64,000 bases of DNA from Oasisia sp. SBJ-2009. Lineage: Eukaryota; Annelida; Polychaeta; Sabellida; Siboglinidae. The stretch is from the NCBI GenBank assembly GCA_964017155.1, contig OZ024854.1, forward strand, positions 70,934,047-70,998,046, in the 5' to 3' direction. Below are positions 40,901 through 56,007 of the stretch, piece by piece. How positions within the stretch are numbered: position 1 is the first letter of the stretch; the number at the start of each line of letters is the position of its first letter. Made by a program: the position numbers and the translations under genes. The notes under the pieces were generated by a model. That model did no database searches and had not been told where the DNA came from. It saw only the letters and a program-made list of their open reading frames with translations.

Positions 40901-43900
40901 GACTGGCACAAATCGCGCTGTCTTTTCGACCTCAAAAGTTTGCCAAGACGCGCTGTTTATAAAACATAAATACGCGCAAGTTGATTATAATTCAATGAAT
41001 TAATTTAATCAAGTATCAAATGTTGGCAAAAATACTGATATAATAACAACATTCAGGTGGGTCCGACTTGTACATAAGTGCCAAATAGTGAAATACTGAA
41101 AACAAATTGAGAGTATACGTGCTTTTATGAGAGAGTGCGCGTGAAGGTACGCGCCCGCAAGTGTAGACATTCATGTACAAGTCGGGCCCACCTCAATTTT
41201 GGTATTATAACTGTATCTTTGCCAATATTTGATACTTGATTTTGTTAATTCAATCAATTATAATCATCTTGCGCATATTAATGTTTTATATACAGCGCGT
41301 CTTAGCAGGCTATTGAGGTCGAAAAGACAGCGTGGTCGGCATAAACAAACTGTTTATCGCTCATTCCATATGCACAGCGCAGAAACATGCACCGCTGCGC
41401 GTGCGACTGGCACAAATCGTGCTGTCTTTTCGACCCCAAACGTTTGCCAAGACGCGCTGTTTATAAAACATAAATACGCGCAAGATGATTATAATTGAAT
41501 GAATTAATTTAATCAAGTATCAAATGTTGGCCAAAAATAGTGATATAATAGCAACATTGAGGTGGGTCCGACTTGTACATAAGTGCCAAATAGGGAAATA
41601 GTGACCGCTGCGCTTGCGACTGGCACAAATCGCGCTGTCTTTTCGACCTCAAAAGTTTGCCAAGACGCGCTGTTTATAAAACATAAATACGCGCAAGATG
41701 ATTATAATTCAATGAATTAATTTAATCAAGTATCAAATGTTGGCAAAAATACTGATATAATAACAACATTGAGGTGGGTCCGACATGTACATAAGTGCCA
41801 AATAGTGAAATACTGAAAACAAATTGAGAGTATACGTGCTTTTATGAGAGAGTGCGCGTGAAGGTACGCGCCCGCAAGTGTAGGCATTGATGTACAAGTC
41901 GGGCCCACCTCAATTTTGGTATTATAACTGTATCTTTGCCAACATTTGATACTTGATTTTGTTAATTCAATCAATTATAATCATCTTGCGCATATTACAG
42001 TTTTATATATAGCGCGTCTTAGCAGACTTTTGAGGTCGAAAAGACAGCGTGGTCGGCATAAACAAACTGTTTATCGCTCATTCCATATGCACAGCGCAGA
42101 AACATGCACCGCTGCGCGTGCGACTGGCACAAATCGTGCTGTTTTTTCGACCCCAAACGTTTGCCAAGACGCGCTGTTTATACAACATAAATACGCGCAA
42201 GATGATTATAATTGAATGAATTAATTTAATCAAGTATCAAAAGTTGGCCATAAATAGTGATATAATAGCAACATTGAGGTGGGTCCGACTTGTACATAAG
42301 TGCCAAATAGGGAAATAGTGACCGCTGCGCTTGCGACTGGCACAAATCGCGCTGTCTTTTCGACCTCAAAAGTTTGCCAAGACGCGCTGTTTATAAAACA
42401 TAAATACGCGCAAGTTGATTATAATTCAATGAATTAATTTAATCAAGTATCAAATGTTGGCAAAAATACTGATATAATAACAACATTCAGGTGGGTCCGA
42501 TTTGTACATAAGTGCCAAATAGTGAAATACTGAAAACAAATTGAGAGTATACGTGCTTTTATGAGAGAGTGCGCGTGAAGGTACGCGCCCGCAAGTGTAG
42601 ACATTCATGTACAAGTCGGGCCCACCTCAATTTTGGTATTATAACTGTATCTTTGCCAATATTTGATACTTGATTTTGTTAATTCAATCAATTATAATCA
42701 TCTTGCGCATATTAATGTTTTATATACAGCGCGTCTTAGCAGGCTATTGAGGTCGAAAAGACAGCGTGGTCGGCATAAACAAACTGTTTATCGCTCATTC
42801 CATATGCACAGCGCAGAAACATGCACCGCTGCGCGTGCGACTGGCACAAATCGTGCTGTCTTTTCGACCCCAAACGTTTGCCAAGACGCGCTGTTTATAA
42901 AACATAAATACGCGCAAGATGATTATAATTGAATGAATTAATTTAATCAAGTATCAAATGTTGGCCAAAAATAGTGATATAATAGCAACATTGAGGTGGG
43001 TCCGACTTGTACATAAGTGCCAAATAGGGAAATAGTGACCGCTGCGCTTGCGACTGGCACAAATCGCGCTGTCTTTTCGACCACAAAAGTTTGCCAAGAC
43101 GCGCTGTTTATAAAACATAAATACGCGCAAGATGATTATAATTGAATGAATTAATTTAATCAAGTATCAAATGTTGGCAAAAATACTGATATAATAGCAA
43201 CATTGAGGTGGGTCCGACTTGTACATAAGTGCCAAATAGTGAAATACTGAAAACAAATTGAGAGTATACGTGCTTTTATGAGAGAGTGCGCGTGAAGGTA
43301 CGCGCCCGCAAGTGTAGACATTCATGTACAAGTCGGGCCCACCTCAATTTTGGTATTATAACTGTATCTTTGCCAATATTTGATACTTGATTTTGTTAAT
43401 TCAATCAATTATAATCATCTTGCGCATATTAATGTTTTATATACAGCGCGTCTTAGCAGGCTATTGAGGTCGAAAAGACAGCGTGGTCGGCATAAACAAA
43501 CTGTTTATCGCTCATTCCATATGCACAGCGCAGAAACATGCACCGCTGCGCGTGCGACTGGCACAAATCGTGCTGTCTTTTCGACCCCAAACGTTTGCAA
43601 AGACGCGCTGTTTATAAAACATAAATACGCGCAAGATGATTATAATTGAATGAATTAATTTAATCAAGTATCAAATGTTGGCCAAAAATAGTGATATAAT
43701 AGCAACATTGAGGTGGGTCCGACTTGTACATAAGTGCCAAATAGGGAAATAGTGACCGCTGCGCTTGCGACTGGCACAAATCGCGCTGTCTTTTCGACCT
43801 CAAAAGTTTGCCAAGACGCGCTGTTTATAAAACATAAATACGCGCAAGATGATTATAATTCAATGAATTAATTTAATCAAGTATCAAATGTTGGCAAAAA

Positions 43901-46900
43901 TACTGATATAATAACAACATTGAGGTGGGTCCGACATGTACATAAGTGCCAAATAGTGAAATACTGAAAACAAATTGAGAGTATACGTGCTTTTATGAGA
44001 GAGTGCGCGTGAAGGTACGCGCCCGCAAGTGTAGGCATTGATGTACAAGTCGGGCCCACCTCAATTTTGGTATTATAACTGTATCTTTGCCAACATTTGA
44101 TACTTGATTTTGTTAATTCAATCAATTATAATCATCTTGCGCATATTACAGTTTTATATATAGCGCGTCTTAGCAGACTTTTGAGGTCGAAAAGACAGCG
44201 TGGTCGGCATAAACAAACTGTTTATCGCTCATTCCATATGCACAGCGCAGAAACATGCACCGCTGCGCGTGCGACTGGCACAAATCGTGCTGTTTTTTCG
44301 ACCCCAAACGTTTGCCAAGACGCGCTGTTTATACAACATAAATACGCGCAAGATGATTATAATTGAATGAATTAATTTAATCAAGTATCAAAAGTTGGCC
44401 ATAAATAGTGATATAATAGCAACATTGAGGTGGGTCCGACTTGTACATAAGTGCCAAATAGGGAAATAGTGACCGCTGCGCTTGCGACTGGCACAAATCG
44501 CGCTGTCTTTTCGACCTCAAAAGTTTGCCAAGACGCGCTGTTTATAAAACATAAATACGCGCAAGTTGATTATAATTCAATGAATTAATTTAATCAAGTA
44601 TCAAATGTTGGCAAAAATACTGATATAATAACAACATTCAGGTGGGTCCGACTTGTACATAAGTGCCAAATAGTGAAATACTGAAAACAAATTGAGAGTA
44701 TACGTGCTTTTATGAGAGAGTGCGCGTGAAGGTACGCGCCCGCAAGTGTAGACATTCATGTACAAGTCGGGCCCATCTCAATTTTGGTATTATAACTGTA
44801 TCTTTGCCAATATTTGATACTTGATTTTGTTAATTCAATCAATTATAATCATCTTGCGCATATTAATGTTTTATATACAGCGCGTCTTAGCAGGCTATTG
44901 AGGTCGAAAAGACAGCGTGGTCGGCATAAACAAACTGTTTATCGCTCATTCCATATGCACAGCGCAGAAACATGCACCGCTGCGCGTGCGACTGGCACAA
45001 ATCGTGCTGTCTTTTCGACCCCAAACGTTTGCCAAGACGCGCTGTTTATAAAACATAAATACGCGCAAGATGATTATAATTGAATGAATTAATTTAATCA
45101 AGTATCAAATGTTGGCCAAAAATAGTGATATAATAGCAACATTGAGGTGGGTCCGACTTGTACATAAGTGCCAAATAGGGAAATAGTGACCGCTGCGCTT
45201 GCGACTGGCACAAATCGCGCTGTCTTTTCGACCACAAAAGTTTGCCAAGACGCGCTGTTTATAAAACATAAATACGCGCAAGATGATTATAATTGAATGA
45301 ATTAATTTAATCAAGTATCAAATGTTGGCAAAAATACTGATATAATAGCAACATTGAGGTGGGTCCGACTTGTACATAAGTGCCAAATAGTGAAATACTG
45401 AAAACAAATTGAGAGTATACGTGCTTTTATGAGAGAGTGCGCGTGAAGGTACGCGCCCGCAAGTGTAGACATTCATGTACAAGTCGGGCCCACCTCAATT
45501 TTGGTATTATAACTGTATCTTTGCCAATATTTGATACTTGATTTTGTTAATTCAATCAATTATAATCATCTTGCGCATATTAATGTTTTATATACAGCGC
45601 GTCTTAGCAGGCTATTGAGGTCGAAAAGACAGCGTGGTCGGCATAAACAAACTGTTTATCGCTCATTCCATATGCACAGCGCAGAAACATGCACCGCTGC
45701 GCGTGCGACTGGCACAAATCGTGCTGTCTTTTCGACCCCAAACGTTTGCAAAGACGCGCTGTTTATAAAACATAAATACGCGCAAGATGATTATAATTGA
45801 ATGAATTAATTTAATCAAGTATCAAATGTTGGCCAAAAATAGTGATATAATAGCAACATTGAGGTGGGTCCGACTTGTACATAAGTGCCAAATAGGGAAA
45901 TAGTGACCGCTGCGCTTGCGACTGGCACAACTCGCGCTGTCTTTTCGACCTCAAAAGTTTGCCAAGACGCGCTGTTTATAAAACATAAATACGCGCAAGA
46001 TGATTATAATTCAATGAATTAATTTAATCAAGTATCAAATGTTGGCAAAAATACTGATATAATAACAACATTGAGGTGGGTCCGACTTGTACATAAGTGC
46101 CAAATAGTGAAATACTGAAAACAAATTGAGAGTATACGTGCTTTTATGAGAGAGTGCGCGTGAAGGTACGCGCCCGCAAGTGTAGGCATTGATGTACAAG
46201 TCGGGCCCACCTCAATTTTGGTATTATAACTGTATCTTTGCCAACATTTGATACTTGATTTTGTTAATTCAATCAATTATAATCATCTTGCGCATATTAC
46301 AGTTTTATATATAGCGCGTCTTAGCAGACTTTTGAGGTCGAAAAGACAGCGTGGTCGGCATAAACAAACTGTTTATCGCTCATTCCATATGCACAGCGCA
46401 GAAACATGCACCGCTGCGCGTGCGACTGGCACAAATCGTGCTGTTTTTTCGACCCCAAACGTTTGCCAAGACGCGCTGTTTATACAACATAAATACGCGC
46501 AAGATGATTATAATTGAATGAATTAATTTAATCAAGTATCAAAAGTTGGCCATAAATAGTGATATAATAGCAACATTGAGGTGGGTCCGACTTGTACATA
46601 AGTGACAAATAGGGAAATAGTGACCGCTGCGCTTGCGACTGGCACAAATCGCGCTGTCTTTTCGACCTCAAAAGTTTGCCAAGACGCGCTGTTTATAAAA
46701 CATAAATACGCGCAAGTTGATTATAATTCAATGAATTAATTTAATCAAGTATCAAATGTTGGCAAAAATACTGATATAATAACAACATTCAGGTGGGTCC
46801 GACTTGTACATAAGTGCCAAATAGTGAAATACTGAAAACAAATTGAGAGTATACGTGCTTTTATGAGAGAGTGCGCGTGAAGGTACGCGCCCGCAAGTGT

Positions 46901-47230
46901 AGACATTCATGTACAAGTCGGGCCCACCTCAATTTTGGTATTATAACTGTATCTTTGCCAATATTTGATACTTGATTTTGTTAATTCAATCAATTATAAT
47001 CATCTTGCGCATATTAATGTTTTATATACAGCGCGTCTTAGCAGGCTATTGAGGTCGAAAAGACAGCGTGGTCGGCATAAACAAACTGTTTATCGCTCAT
47101 TCCATATGCACAGCGCAGAAACATGCACCGCTGCGCGTGCGACTGGCACAAATCGTGCTGTCTTTTCGACCCCAAACGTTTGCCAAGACGCGCTGTTTAT
47201 AAAACATAAATACGCGCAAGATGATTATAA

Positions 47231-47270
47231 TTAAATGAATTAATTACTCAAGTATCAAATGTTGGCCAAA
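47231..47270 (+). repeat. Arm variant TTACTCAAG in a 716-bp unit, first copy
   Basis: The usual AATTGAATGAATTAATTTAATCAAG reads AATTAAATGAATTAATTACTCAAG here and is one base shorter, giving a 716-bp spacing. The same combined change is found at 50098, 2867 bp away. That marks a copied block of four units. Confidence 0.85.
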
Positions 47271-50097
47271 AATAGTGATATAATAGCAACATTGAGGTGG
47301 GTCCGACTTGTACATAAGTGCCAAATAGGGAAATAGTGACCGCTGCGCTTGCAACTGGCACAAATCGCGCTGTCTTTTCGACCTCAAAAGTTTGCCAAGA
47401 CGCGCTGTTTATAAAACATAAATACGCGCAAGTTGATTATAATTCAATGAATTAATTTAATCAAGTATCAAATGTTGGCAAAAATACTGATATAATAACA
47501 ACATTCAGGTGGGTCCGACTTGTACATAAGTGCCAAATAGTGAAATACTGAAAACAAATTGAGAGTATACGTGCTTTTATGAGAGAGTGCGCGTGAAGGT
47601 ACGCGCCCGCAAGTGTAGACATTCATGTACAAGTCGGGCCCACCTCAATTTTGGTATTATAACTGTATCTTTGCCAATATTTGATACTTGATTTTGTTAA
47701 TTCAATCAATTATAATCATCTTGCGCATATTAATGTTTTATATACAGCGCGTCTTAGCAGGCTATTGAGGTCGAAAAGACAGCGTGGTCGGCATAAACAA
47801 ACTGTTTATCGCTCATTCCATATGCACAGCGCAGAAACATGCACCGCTGCGCGTGCGACTGGCACAAATCGTGCTGTCTTTTCGACCCCAAACGTTTGCC
47901 AAGACGCGCTGTTTATAAAACATAAATACGCGCAAGATGATTATAATTGAATGAATTAATTTAATCAAGTATCAAATGTTGGCCAAAAATAGTGATATAA
48001 TAGCAACATTGAGGTGGGTCCGACTTGTACATAAGTGCCAAATAGGGAAATAGTGACCGCTGCGCTTGCGACTGGCACAAATCGCGCTGTCTTTTCGACC
48101 ACAAAAGTTTGCCAAGACGCGCTGTTTATAAAACATAAATACGCGCAAGATGATTATAATTGAATGAATTAATTTAATCAAGTATCAAATGTTGGCAAAA
48201 ATACTGATATAATAGCAACATTGAGGTGGGTCCGACTTGTACATAAGTGCCAAATAGTGAAATACTGAAAACAAATTGAGAGTATACGTGCTTTTATGAG
48301 AGAGTGCGCGTGAAGGTACGCGCCCGCAAGTGTAGACATTCATGTACAAGTCGGGCCCACCTCAATTTTGGTATTATAACTGTATCTTTGCCAATATTTG
48401 ATACTTGATTTTGTTAATTCAATCAATTATAATCATCTTGCGCATATTAATGTTTTATATACAGCGCGTCTTAGCAGGCTATTGAGGTCGAAAAGACAGC
48501 GTGGTCGGCATAAACAAACTGTTTATCGCTCATTCCATATGCACAGCGCAGAAACATGCACCGCTGCGCGTGCGACTGGCACAAATCGTGCTGTATTTTC
48601 GACCCCAAACGTTTGCAAAGACGCGCTGTTTATAAAACATAAATACGCGCAAGATGATTATAATTGAATGAATTAATTTAATCAAGTATCAAATGTTGGC
48701 CAAAAATAGTGATATAATAGCAACATTGAGGTGGGTCCGACTTGTACATAAGTGCCAAATAGGGAAATAGTGACCGCTGCGCTTGCGACTGGCACAACTC
48801 GCGCTGTCTTTTCGACCTCAAAAGTTTGCCAAGACGCGCTGTTTATAAAACATAAATACGCGCAAGATGATTATAATTCAATGAATTAATTTAATCAAGT
48901 ATCAAATGTTGGCAAAAATACTGATATAATAACAACATTGAGGTGGGTCCGACTTGTACATAAGTGCCAAATAGTGAAATACTGAAAACAAATTGAGAGT
49001 ATACGTGCTTTTATGAGAGAGTGCGCGTGAAGGTACGCGCCCGCAAGTGTAGGCATTGATGTACAAGTCGGGCCCACCTCAATTTTGGTATTATAACTGT
49101 ATCTTTGCCAACATTTGATACTTGATTTTGTTAATTCAATCAATTATAATCATCTTGCGCATATTACAGTTTTATATATAGCGCGTCTTAGCAGACTTTT
49201 GAGGTCGAAAAGACAGCGTGGTCGGCATAAACAAACTGTTTATCGCTCATTCCATATGCACAGCGCAGAAATATGCACCGCTGCGCGTGCGACTGGCACA
49301 AATCGTGCTGTTTTTTCGACCCCAAACGTTTGCCAAGACGCGCTGTTTATACAACATAAATACGCGCAAGATGATTATAATTGAATGAATTAATTTAATC
49401 AAGTATCAAAAGTTGGCCATAAATAGTGATATAATAGCAACATTGAGGTGGGTCCGACTTGTACATAAGTGACAAATAGGGAAATAGTGACCGCTGCGCT
49501 TGCGACTGGCACAAATCGCGCTGTCTTTTCGACCTCAAAAGTTTGCCAAGACGCGCTGTTTATAAAACATAAATACGCGCAAGTTGATTATAATTCAATG
49601 AATTAATTTAATCAAGTATCAAATGTTGGCAAAAATACTGATATAATAACAACATTCAGGTGGGTCCGACTTGTACATAAGTGCCAAATAGTGAAATACT
49701 GAAAACAAATTGAGAGTATACGTGCTTTTATGAGAGAGTGCGCGTGAAGGTACGCGCCCGCAAGTGTAGACATTCATGTACAAGTCGGGCCCACCTCAAT
49801 TTTGGTATTATAACTGTATCTTTGCCAATATTTGATACTTGATTTTGTTAATTCAATCAATTATAATCATCTTGCGCATATTAATGTTTTATATACAGCG
49901 CGTCTTAGCAGGCTATTGAGGTCGAAAAGACAGCGTGGTCGGCATAAACAAACTGTTTATCGCTCATTCCATATGCACAGCGCAGAAACATGCACCGCTG
50001 CGCGTGCGACTGGCACAAATCGTGCTGTCTTTTCGACCCCAAACGTTTGCCAAGACGCGCTGTTTATAAAACATAAATACGCGCAAGATGATTATAA

Positions 50098-50137
50098 TTA
50101 AATGAATTAATTACTCAAGTATCAAATGTTGGCCAAA
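50098..50137 (+). repeat. Arm variant TTACTCAAG in a 716-bp unit, second copy
   Basis: Copy of the variant at 47231 at 2867 bp, again with the 1-bp shortening. Confidence 0.85.
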
Positions 50138-51201
50138 AATAGTGATATAATAGCAACATTGAGGTGGGTCCGACTTGTACATAAGTGCCAAATAGGGAAA
50201 TAGTGACCGCTGCGCTTGCGACTGGCACAACTCGCGCTGTCTTTTCGACCTCAAAAGTTTGCCAAGACGCGCTGTTTATAAAACATAAATACGCGCAAGA
50301 TGATTATAATTCAATGAATTAATTTAATCAAGTATCAAATGTTGGCAAAAATACTGATATAATAACAACATTGAGGTGGGTCCGACTTGTACATAAGTGC
50401 CAAATAGTGAAATACTGAAAACAAATTGAGAGTATACGTGCTTTTATGAGAGAGTGCGCGTGAAGGTACGCGCCCGCAAGTGTAGGCATTGATGTACAAG
50501 TCGGGCCCACCTCAATTTTGGTATTATAACTGTATCTTTGCCAACATTTGATACTTGATTTTGTTAATTCAATCAATTATAATCATCTTGCGCATATTAC
50601 AGTTTTATATATAGCGCGTCTTAGCAGACTTTTGAGGTCGAAAAGACAGCGTGGTCGGCATAAACAAACTGTTTATCGCTCATTCCATATGCACAGCGCA
50701 GAAACATGCACCGCTGCGCGTGCGACTGGCACAAATCGTGCTGTTTTTTCGACCCCAAACGTTTGCCAAGACGCGCTGTTTATACAACATAAATACGCGC
50801 AAGATGATTATAATTGAATGAATTAATTTAATCAAGTATCAAAAGTTGGCCATAAATAGTGATATAATAGCAACATTGAGGTGGGTCCGACTTGTACATA
50901 AGTGACAAATAGGGAAATAGTGACCGCTGCGCTTGCGACTGGCACAAATCGCGCTGTCTTTTCGACCTCAAAAGTTTGCCAAGACGCGCTGTTTATAAAA
51001 CATAAATACGCGCAAGATGATTATAATTCAATGAATTAATTTAATCAAGTATCAAATGTTGGCAAAAATACTGATATAATAACAACATTGAGGTGGGTCC
51101 GACTTGTACATAAGTGCCAAATAGTGAAATACTGAAAACAAATTGAGAGTATACGTGCTTGTATGAGAGAGTGCGCGTGAAGGTACGCCCCCGCAAGTGT
51201 A

Positions 51202-51705
51202 GGCATTTATGTACAAGTCGGGCCCACCTCAATTTTGGTATTATAACTGTATCTTTGCCAACATTTGATACTTGATTTTGTTAATTCAATCAATTATAAT
51301 CATCTTGCGCATATTAATGTTTTATATATAGCGCGTCTTAGCAGACTTTTGAGGTCGAAAAGACAGCGTGGTCGACATAAACAAACTGTTTAGCGCTCAT
51401 TTCATATGCACAGCGCAGAAACATGCACCGCTGCGCGTGCGACTGGCACAAATCGTGCTGTCTTTTCGACCACAAAAGTTTGCCAAGACGCGCTGTTTAT
51501 AAAACATAAATACGCGCAAGATGATTATAATTCAATGAATTAATTTAATCAAGTATCAAATGTTGGCAAAAATACTGATATAATAACAACATTGAGGTGG
51601 GTCCGACTTGTACATAAGTGCCAAATAGTGAAATACTGAAAACAAATTGAGAGTATACGTGCTTTTATGAGAGAGTGCGCGTGAAGGTACGCGCCCGCAA
51701 GTGTA
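51202..51705 (+). repeat. 504-bp unit matching the first right-block core
   Basis: A unit without arm duplicate that shares TTTAGCGCTCATTTCATATG and GACCACAAAAG with the unit at 20293-20796. The following units share CATATTACTGTTTTATATATAG (near 20908 and 51817). The two ends of the homogenised middle of the right block therefore carry the same older unit type. Confidence 0.8.
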
Positions 51706-53475
51706 GGCATTGATGTACAAGTCGGGCCCACCTCAATTTTGGTATTATAACTGTATCTTTGCCAACATTTGATACTTGATTTTGTTAATTCAATCAATTA
51801 TAATCATCTTGCGCATATTACTGTTTTATATATAGCGCGTCTTAGCAGACTTTTGAGGTCGAAAAGACAGCGTGGTCGGCATAAACAAACTGTTTATCGC
51901 TCATTCCATATGCACAGCGCAGAAACATGCACCGCTGCGCGTGCGACTGGCACAAATCGTGCTGTCTTTTCGACCCCAAACGTTTGCCAAGACGCGCTGT
52001 TTATAAAACATAAATACGCGCAAGATGATTATAATTGAATGAATTAATTTAATCAAGTATCAAATGTTGGCCAAAAATAGTGATATAATAGCAACATTGA
52101 GGTGGGTCCGACTTGTACATAAGTGCCAAATAGGGAAATAGTGACCGCTGCGCTTGCGACTGGCACAAATCGCGCTGTCTTTTCGACCTCAAAAGTTTGC
52201 CAAGACGCGCTGTTTATAAAACATAAATACGCGCAAGATGATTATAATTCAATGAATTAATTTAATCAAGTATCAAATGTTGGCAAAAATACTGATATAA
52301 TAACAACATTGAGGTGGGTCCGACTTGTACATAAGTGCCAAATAGTGAAATACTGAAAACAAATTGAGAGTATACGTGCTTTTATGAGAGAGTGCGCGTG
52401 AAGGTACGCGCCCGCAAGTGTAGGCATTTATGTACTAGTCGGGCCCACCTCAATTTTGGTATTATAACTGTATCTTTGCCAACATTTGATACTTGATTTT
52501 GTTAATTCAATCAATTATAATCATCTTCCGCATATTACTGTTTTATATATAGCGCGTCTTAGCAGACTTTTGAGGTCGAAAAGACAGCGTGGTCGGCATA
52601 AACAAACTGTTTATCGCTCATTCCATATGCACAGCGCAGAAACATGCACCGCTGCGCGTGCGACTGGCACAAATCGTGCTGTCTTTTCGACCCCAAACGT
52701 TTGCCAAGACGCGCTGTTTATAAAACATAAATACGCGCAAGATGATTATAATTGAATGAATTAATTTAATCAAGTATCAAAAGTTGGCCATAAATAGTGA
52801 TATAATAGCAACATTGAGGTGGGTCCGACTTGTACATAAGTGCCAAATAGGGAAATAGTGACCGCTGCGCTTGCGACTGGCACAAATCGCGCTGTCTTTT
52901 CGACCTCAAAAGTTTGTCAAGACGGGCTGTTTATAAAACATAAATACGCGCAAGATGATTATAATTCAATGAATTAATTTAATCAAGTATCAAATGTTGG
53001 CAAAAATACTGATATAATAACAACATTGAGGTGGGTCCGACTTGTACATAAGTGCCAAATAGTGAAATACTGAAAACAAATTGAGAGTATACGTGCTTTT
53101 ATCAGAGAGTGCGCGTGAAGGTACGCGCCCGCAAGTGTAGGCATTGATGTACAAGTCGGGCCCACCTCAATTTTGGTATTATAACTGTATCTTTGCCAAC
53201 ATTTGATACTTGATTTTGTTAATTCAATCAATTATAATCATCTTGCGCATATTAATGTTTTATATATAGCGCGTCTTAGCAGACTTTTGAGGTCGAAAAG
53301 ACAGCGTGGTCGGCATAAACAAACTGTTTATCGCTCATTTCATATGCACAGCGCAGAAACATGCACCGCTGCGCTTGCGATTGGCACAAATCGTGCTGCC
53401 TTTTCGACCCCAAACGTTTGCCAAGACGCGCTGTTTATAAAACATAAATGCGCGCAAGATGATTATAATTGAATG

Positions 53476-55376
53476 AATTAATTTAATCAAGTATCAAAAG
53501 TTGGCCATAAATAGTGATATAATAGCAACATTGAGGTGGGTCCGACTTGTACATAAGTGCCAAATAGGGAAATAGTGACCGCTGCGCTTGCGACTGGCAC
53601 AAATCGCGCTGTCTTTTCGACCTCAAAAGTTTGCCAAGACGCGCTGTTTATAAAACATAAATACGCGCAAGTTGATTATAATTCAATGAATTAATTTAAT
53701 CAAGTATCAAATGTTGGCAAAAATACTGATATAATAACAACATTCAGGTGGGTCCGACTTGTATATAAGTGCCAAATAGTGAAATACTGAAAACAAATTG
53801 AGAGTATACGTGCTTTTATGAGAGAGTGCGCGTGAAGGTACGCGCCCGCAAGTGTAGGCATTCATGTACAAGTCGGGCCCACCTCAATTTTGGTATTATA
53901 ACTGTATCTTTGCCAATATTTGATACTTGATTTTGTTAATTCAATCAATTATAATCATCTTGCGCATATTAATGTTTTATATACAGCGCGTCTTAGCAGA
54001 CTATTGAGGTCGAAAAGACAGCGTGGTCGACATAAACAAACTGTTTATCGCTCATTCCATATGCACAGCGCAGAAACATGCACCGCTGCGCGTGCGACTG
54101 GCACAAATCGTGCTGTCTTTTCGACCCCAAACGTTTGCCAAGACGCGCTGTTTATAAAACATAAATACGCGCAAGATGATTATAATTGAATGAATTAATT
54201 TAATCAAGTATCAAATGTTGGCCAAAAATAGTTATATAATAGCAACATTGAGGTGGGTCCGACTTGTACATAAGTGCCAAATAGGGAAATAGTGACCGCT
54301 GCGCTTGCGACTGGCACAAATCGCGCTGTCTTTTCGACCTCAAAAGTTTGTCAAGACGGGCTGTTTATAAAACATAAATACGCGCAAGATGATTATAATT
54401 CAATGAATTAATTTAATCAAGTATCAAATGTTGGCAAAAATACTAATATAATAACAACATTGAGGTGGGTCCGACTTGTACATAAGTGCCAAATAGTGAA
54501 ATACTGAAAACAAATTGAGAGTATACGTGCTTTTATGAGAGAGTGCGCGTGAAGGTACGCGCCCGCAAGTGTAGGCATTGATGTACAAGTCGGGCCCACC
54601 TCAATTTTGGTATTATAACTGTATCTTTGCCAACATTTGATACTTGATTTTGTTAATTCAATCAATTATAATCATCTTGCGCATATTAATGTTTTATATA
54701 TAGCGCGTCTTAGCAGACTTTTGAGGTCGAAAAGACAGCGTGGTCGGCATAAACAAACTGTTTATCGCTCATTTCATATGCACAGCGCAGAAACATGCAC
54801 CGCTGCGCTTGCGATTGGCACAAATTGTGCTGCCTTTTCGACCCCAAACGTTTGCCAAGACGCGCTGTTTATAAAACATAAATACGCGCAAGATGATTAT
54901 AATTGAATAAATTAATTTAATCAAGTATCAAATGTTGGCCAAAAATAGTGATATAATAGCAACTTTTAGGTGGGTCCGACTTGTACATAAGTGCCAAATA
55001 GGGAAATAGTGACCGCTGCGCTTGCGACTGGCACAAATCGCGCTGTCTTTTCGACCACAAAAGTTTGCCAAGACGCGCTGTTTATCAAACATAAATACGC
55101 GCAAGATGATTATAATTGAATGAATTAATTTAATCAAGTATCAAATGTTGGCAAAAATACTGATATAATAGCAACATTGAGGTGGGTCCGACTTGTACAT
55201 AAGTGCCAAATAGTGAAATACTGAAAACAAATTGAGAGTATACGTGCTTTTATGAGAGAGTGCGCGTGAAGGTACGCGCCCGCAAGTGTAGACATTCATG
55301 TACAAGTCGGGCCCACCTCAATTTTGGTATTATAACTGTATCTTTGCCAATATTTGATACTTGATTTTGTTAATTC
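53476..55376 (+). repeat. Right member of the 31,626-bp-apart pair
   Basis: Partner of 21850-23750. GTCAAGACGGGCTG also occurs at 52916, 1434 bp upstream of its copy here. Some older-type units here are therefore also duplicated locally. Confidence 0.8.
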
Positions 55377-56007
55377 AATCAATTATAATCATCTTGCGCA
55401 TATTAATGTTTTATATACAGCGCGTCTTAGCAGGCTATTGAGGTCGAAAAGACAGCGTGGTCGGCATAAACAAACTGTTTATCGCTCATTCCATATGCAC
55501 AGCGCAGAAACATGCACCGCTGCGCGTGCGACTGGCACAAATCGTGCTGTCTTTTCGACCCCAAACGTTTGCCAAGACGCGCTGTTTATAAAACATAAAT
55601 ACGCGCAAGATGATTATAATTGAATGAATTAATTTAATCAAGTATCAAATGTTGGCCAAAAATAGTGATATAATAGCAACATTGAGGTGGGTCCGACTTG
55701 TACATAAGTGCCAAATAGGGAAATAGTGACCGCTGCGCTTGCGACTGGCACAACTCGCGCTGTCTTTTCGACCTCAAAAGTTTGCCAAGACGCGCTGTTT
55801 ATAAAACATAAATACGCGCAAGATGATTATAATTCAATGAATTAATTTAATCAAGTATCAAATGTTGGCAAAAATACTGATATAATAACAACATTGAGGT
55901 GGGTCCGACTTGTACATAAGTGCCAAATAGTGAAATACTGAAAACAAATTGAGAGTATACGTGCTTTTATGAGAGAGTGCGCGTGAAGGTACGCGCCCGC
56001 AAGTGTA

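Larger units (their letters stand above)
34961..51201 (+). repeat. 717-bp dimer field with nested larger repeats
   Basis: Units alternate in two types with a 1434-bp period. One has CATATTACAGTTTTATATATAG and TTTATACAACATAAATACG. The other has CATATTAATGTTTTATATACAG and GCAGGCTATTGAGG. A third type with GACCACAAAAGTTTGCC in the arm duplicate is inserted after the cores at 39015, 42600, 44751 and 47618. Marks show larger copying. TTTGCAAAGACG is in the units at 37581, 39732, 43317, 45468 and 48335. CCGACATGTAC lies before the cores at 36864, 38298, 41883 and 44034. GGCCCATCTC is near 39035 and 44771. GTGACAAATAGG is near 40868, 46604, 49471 and 50904. Offsets of 2867, 5019 and 5736 bp recur. 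Confidence 0.83.
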
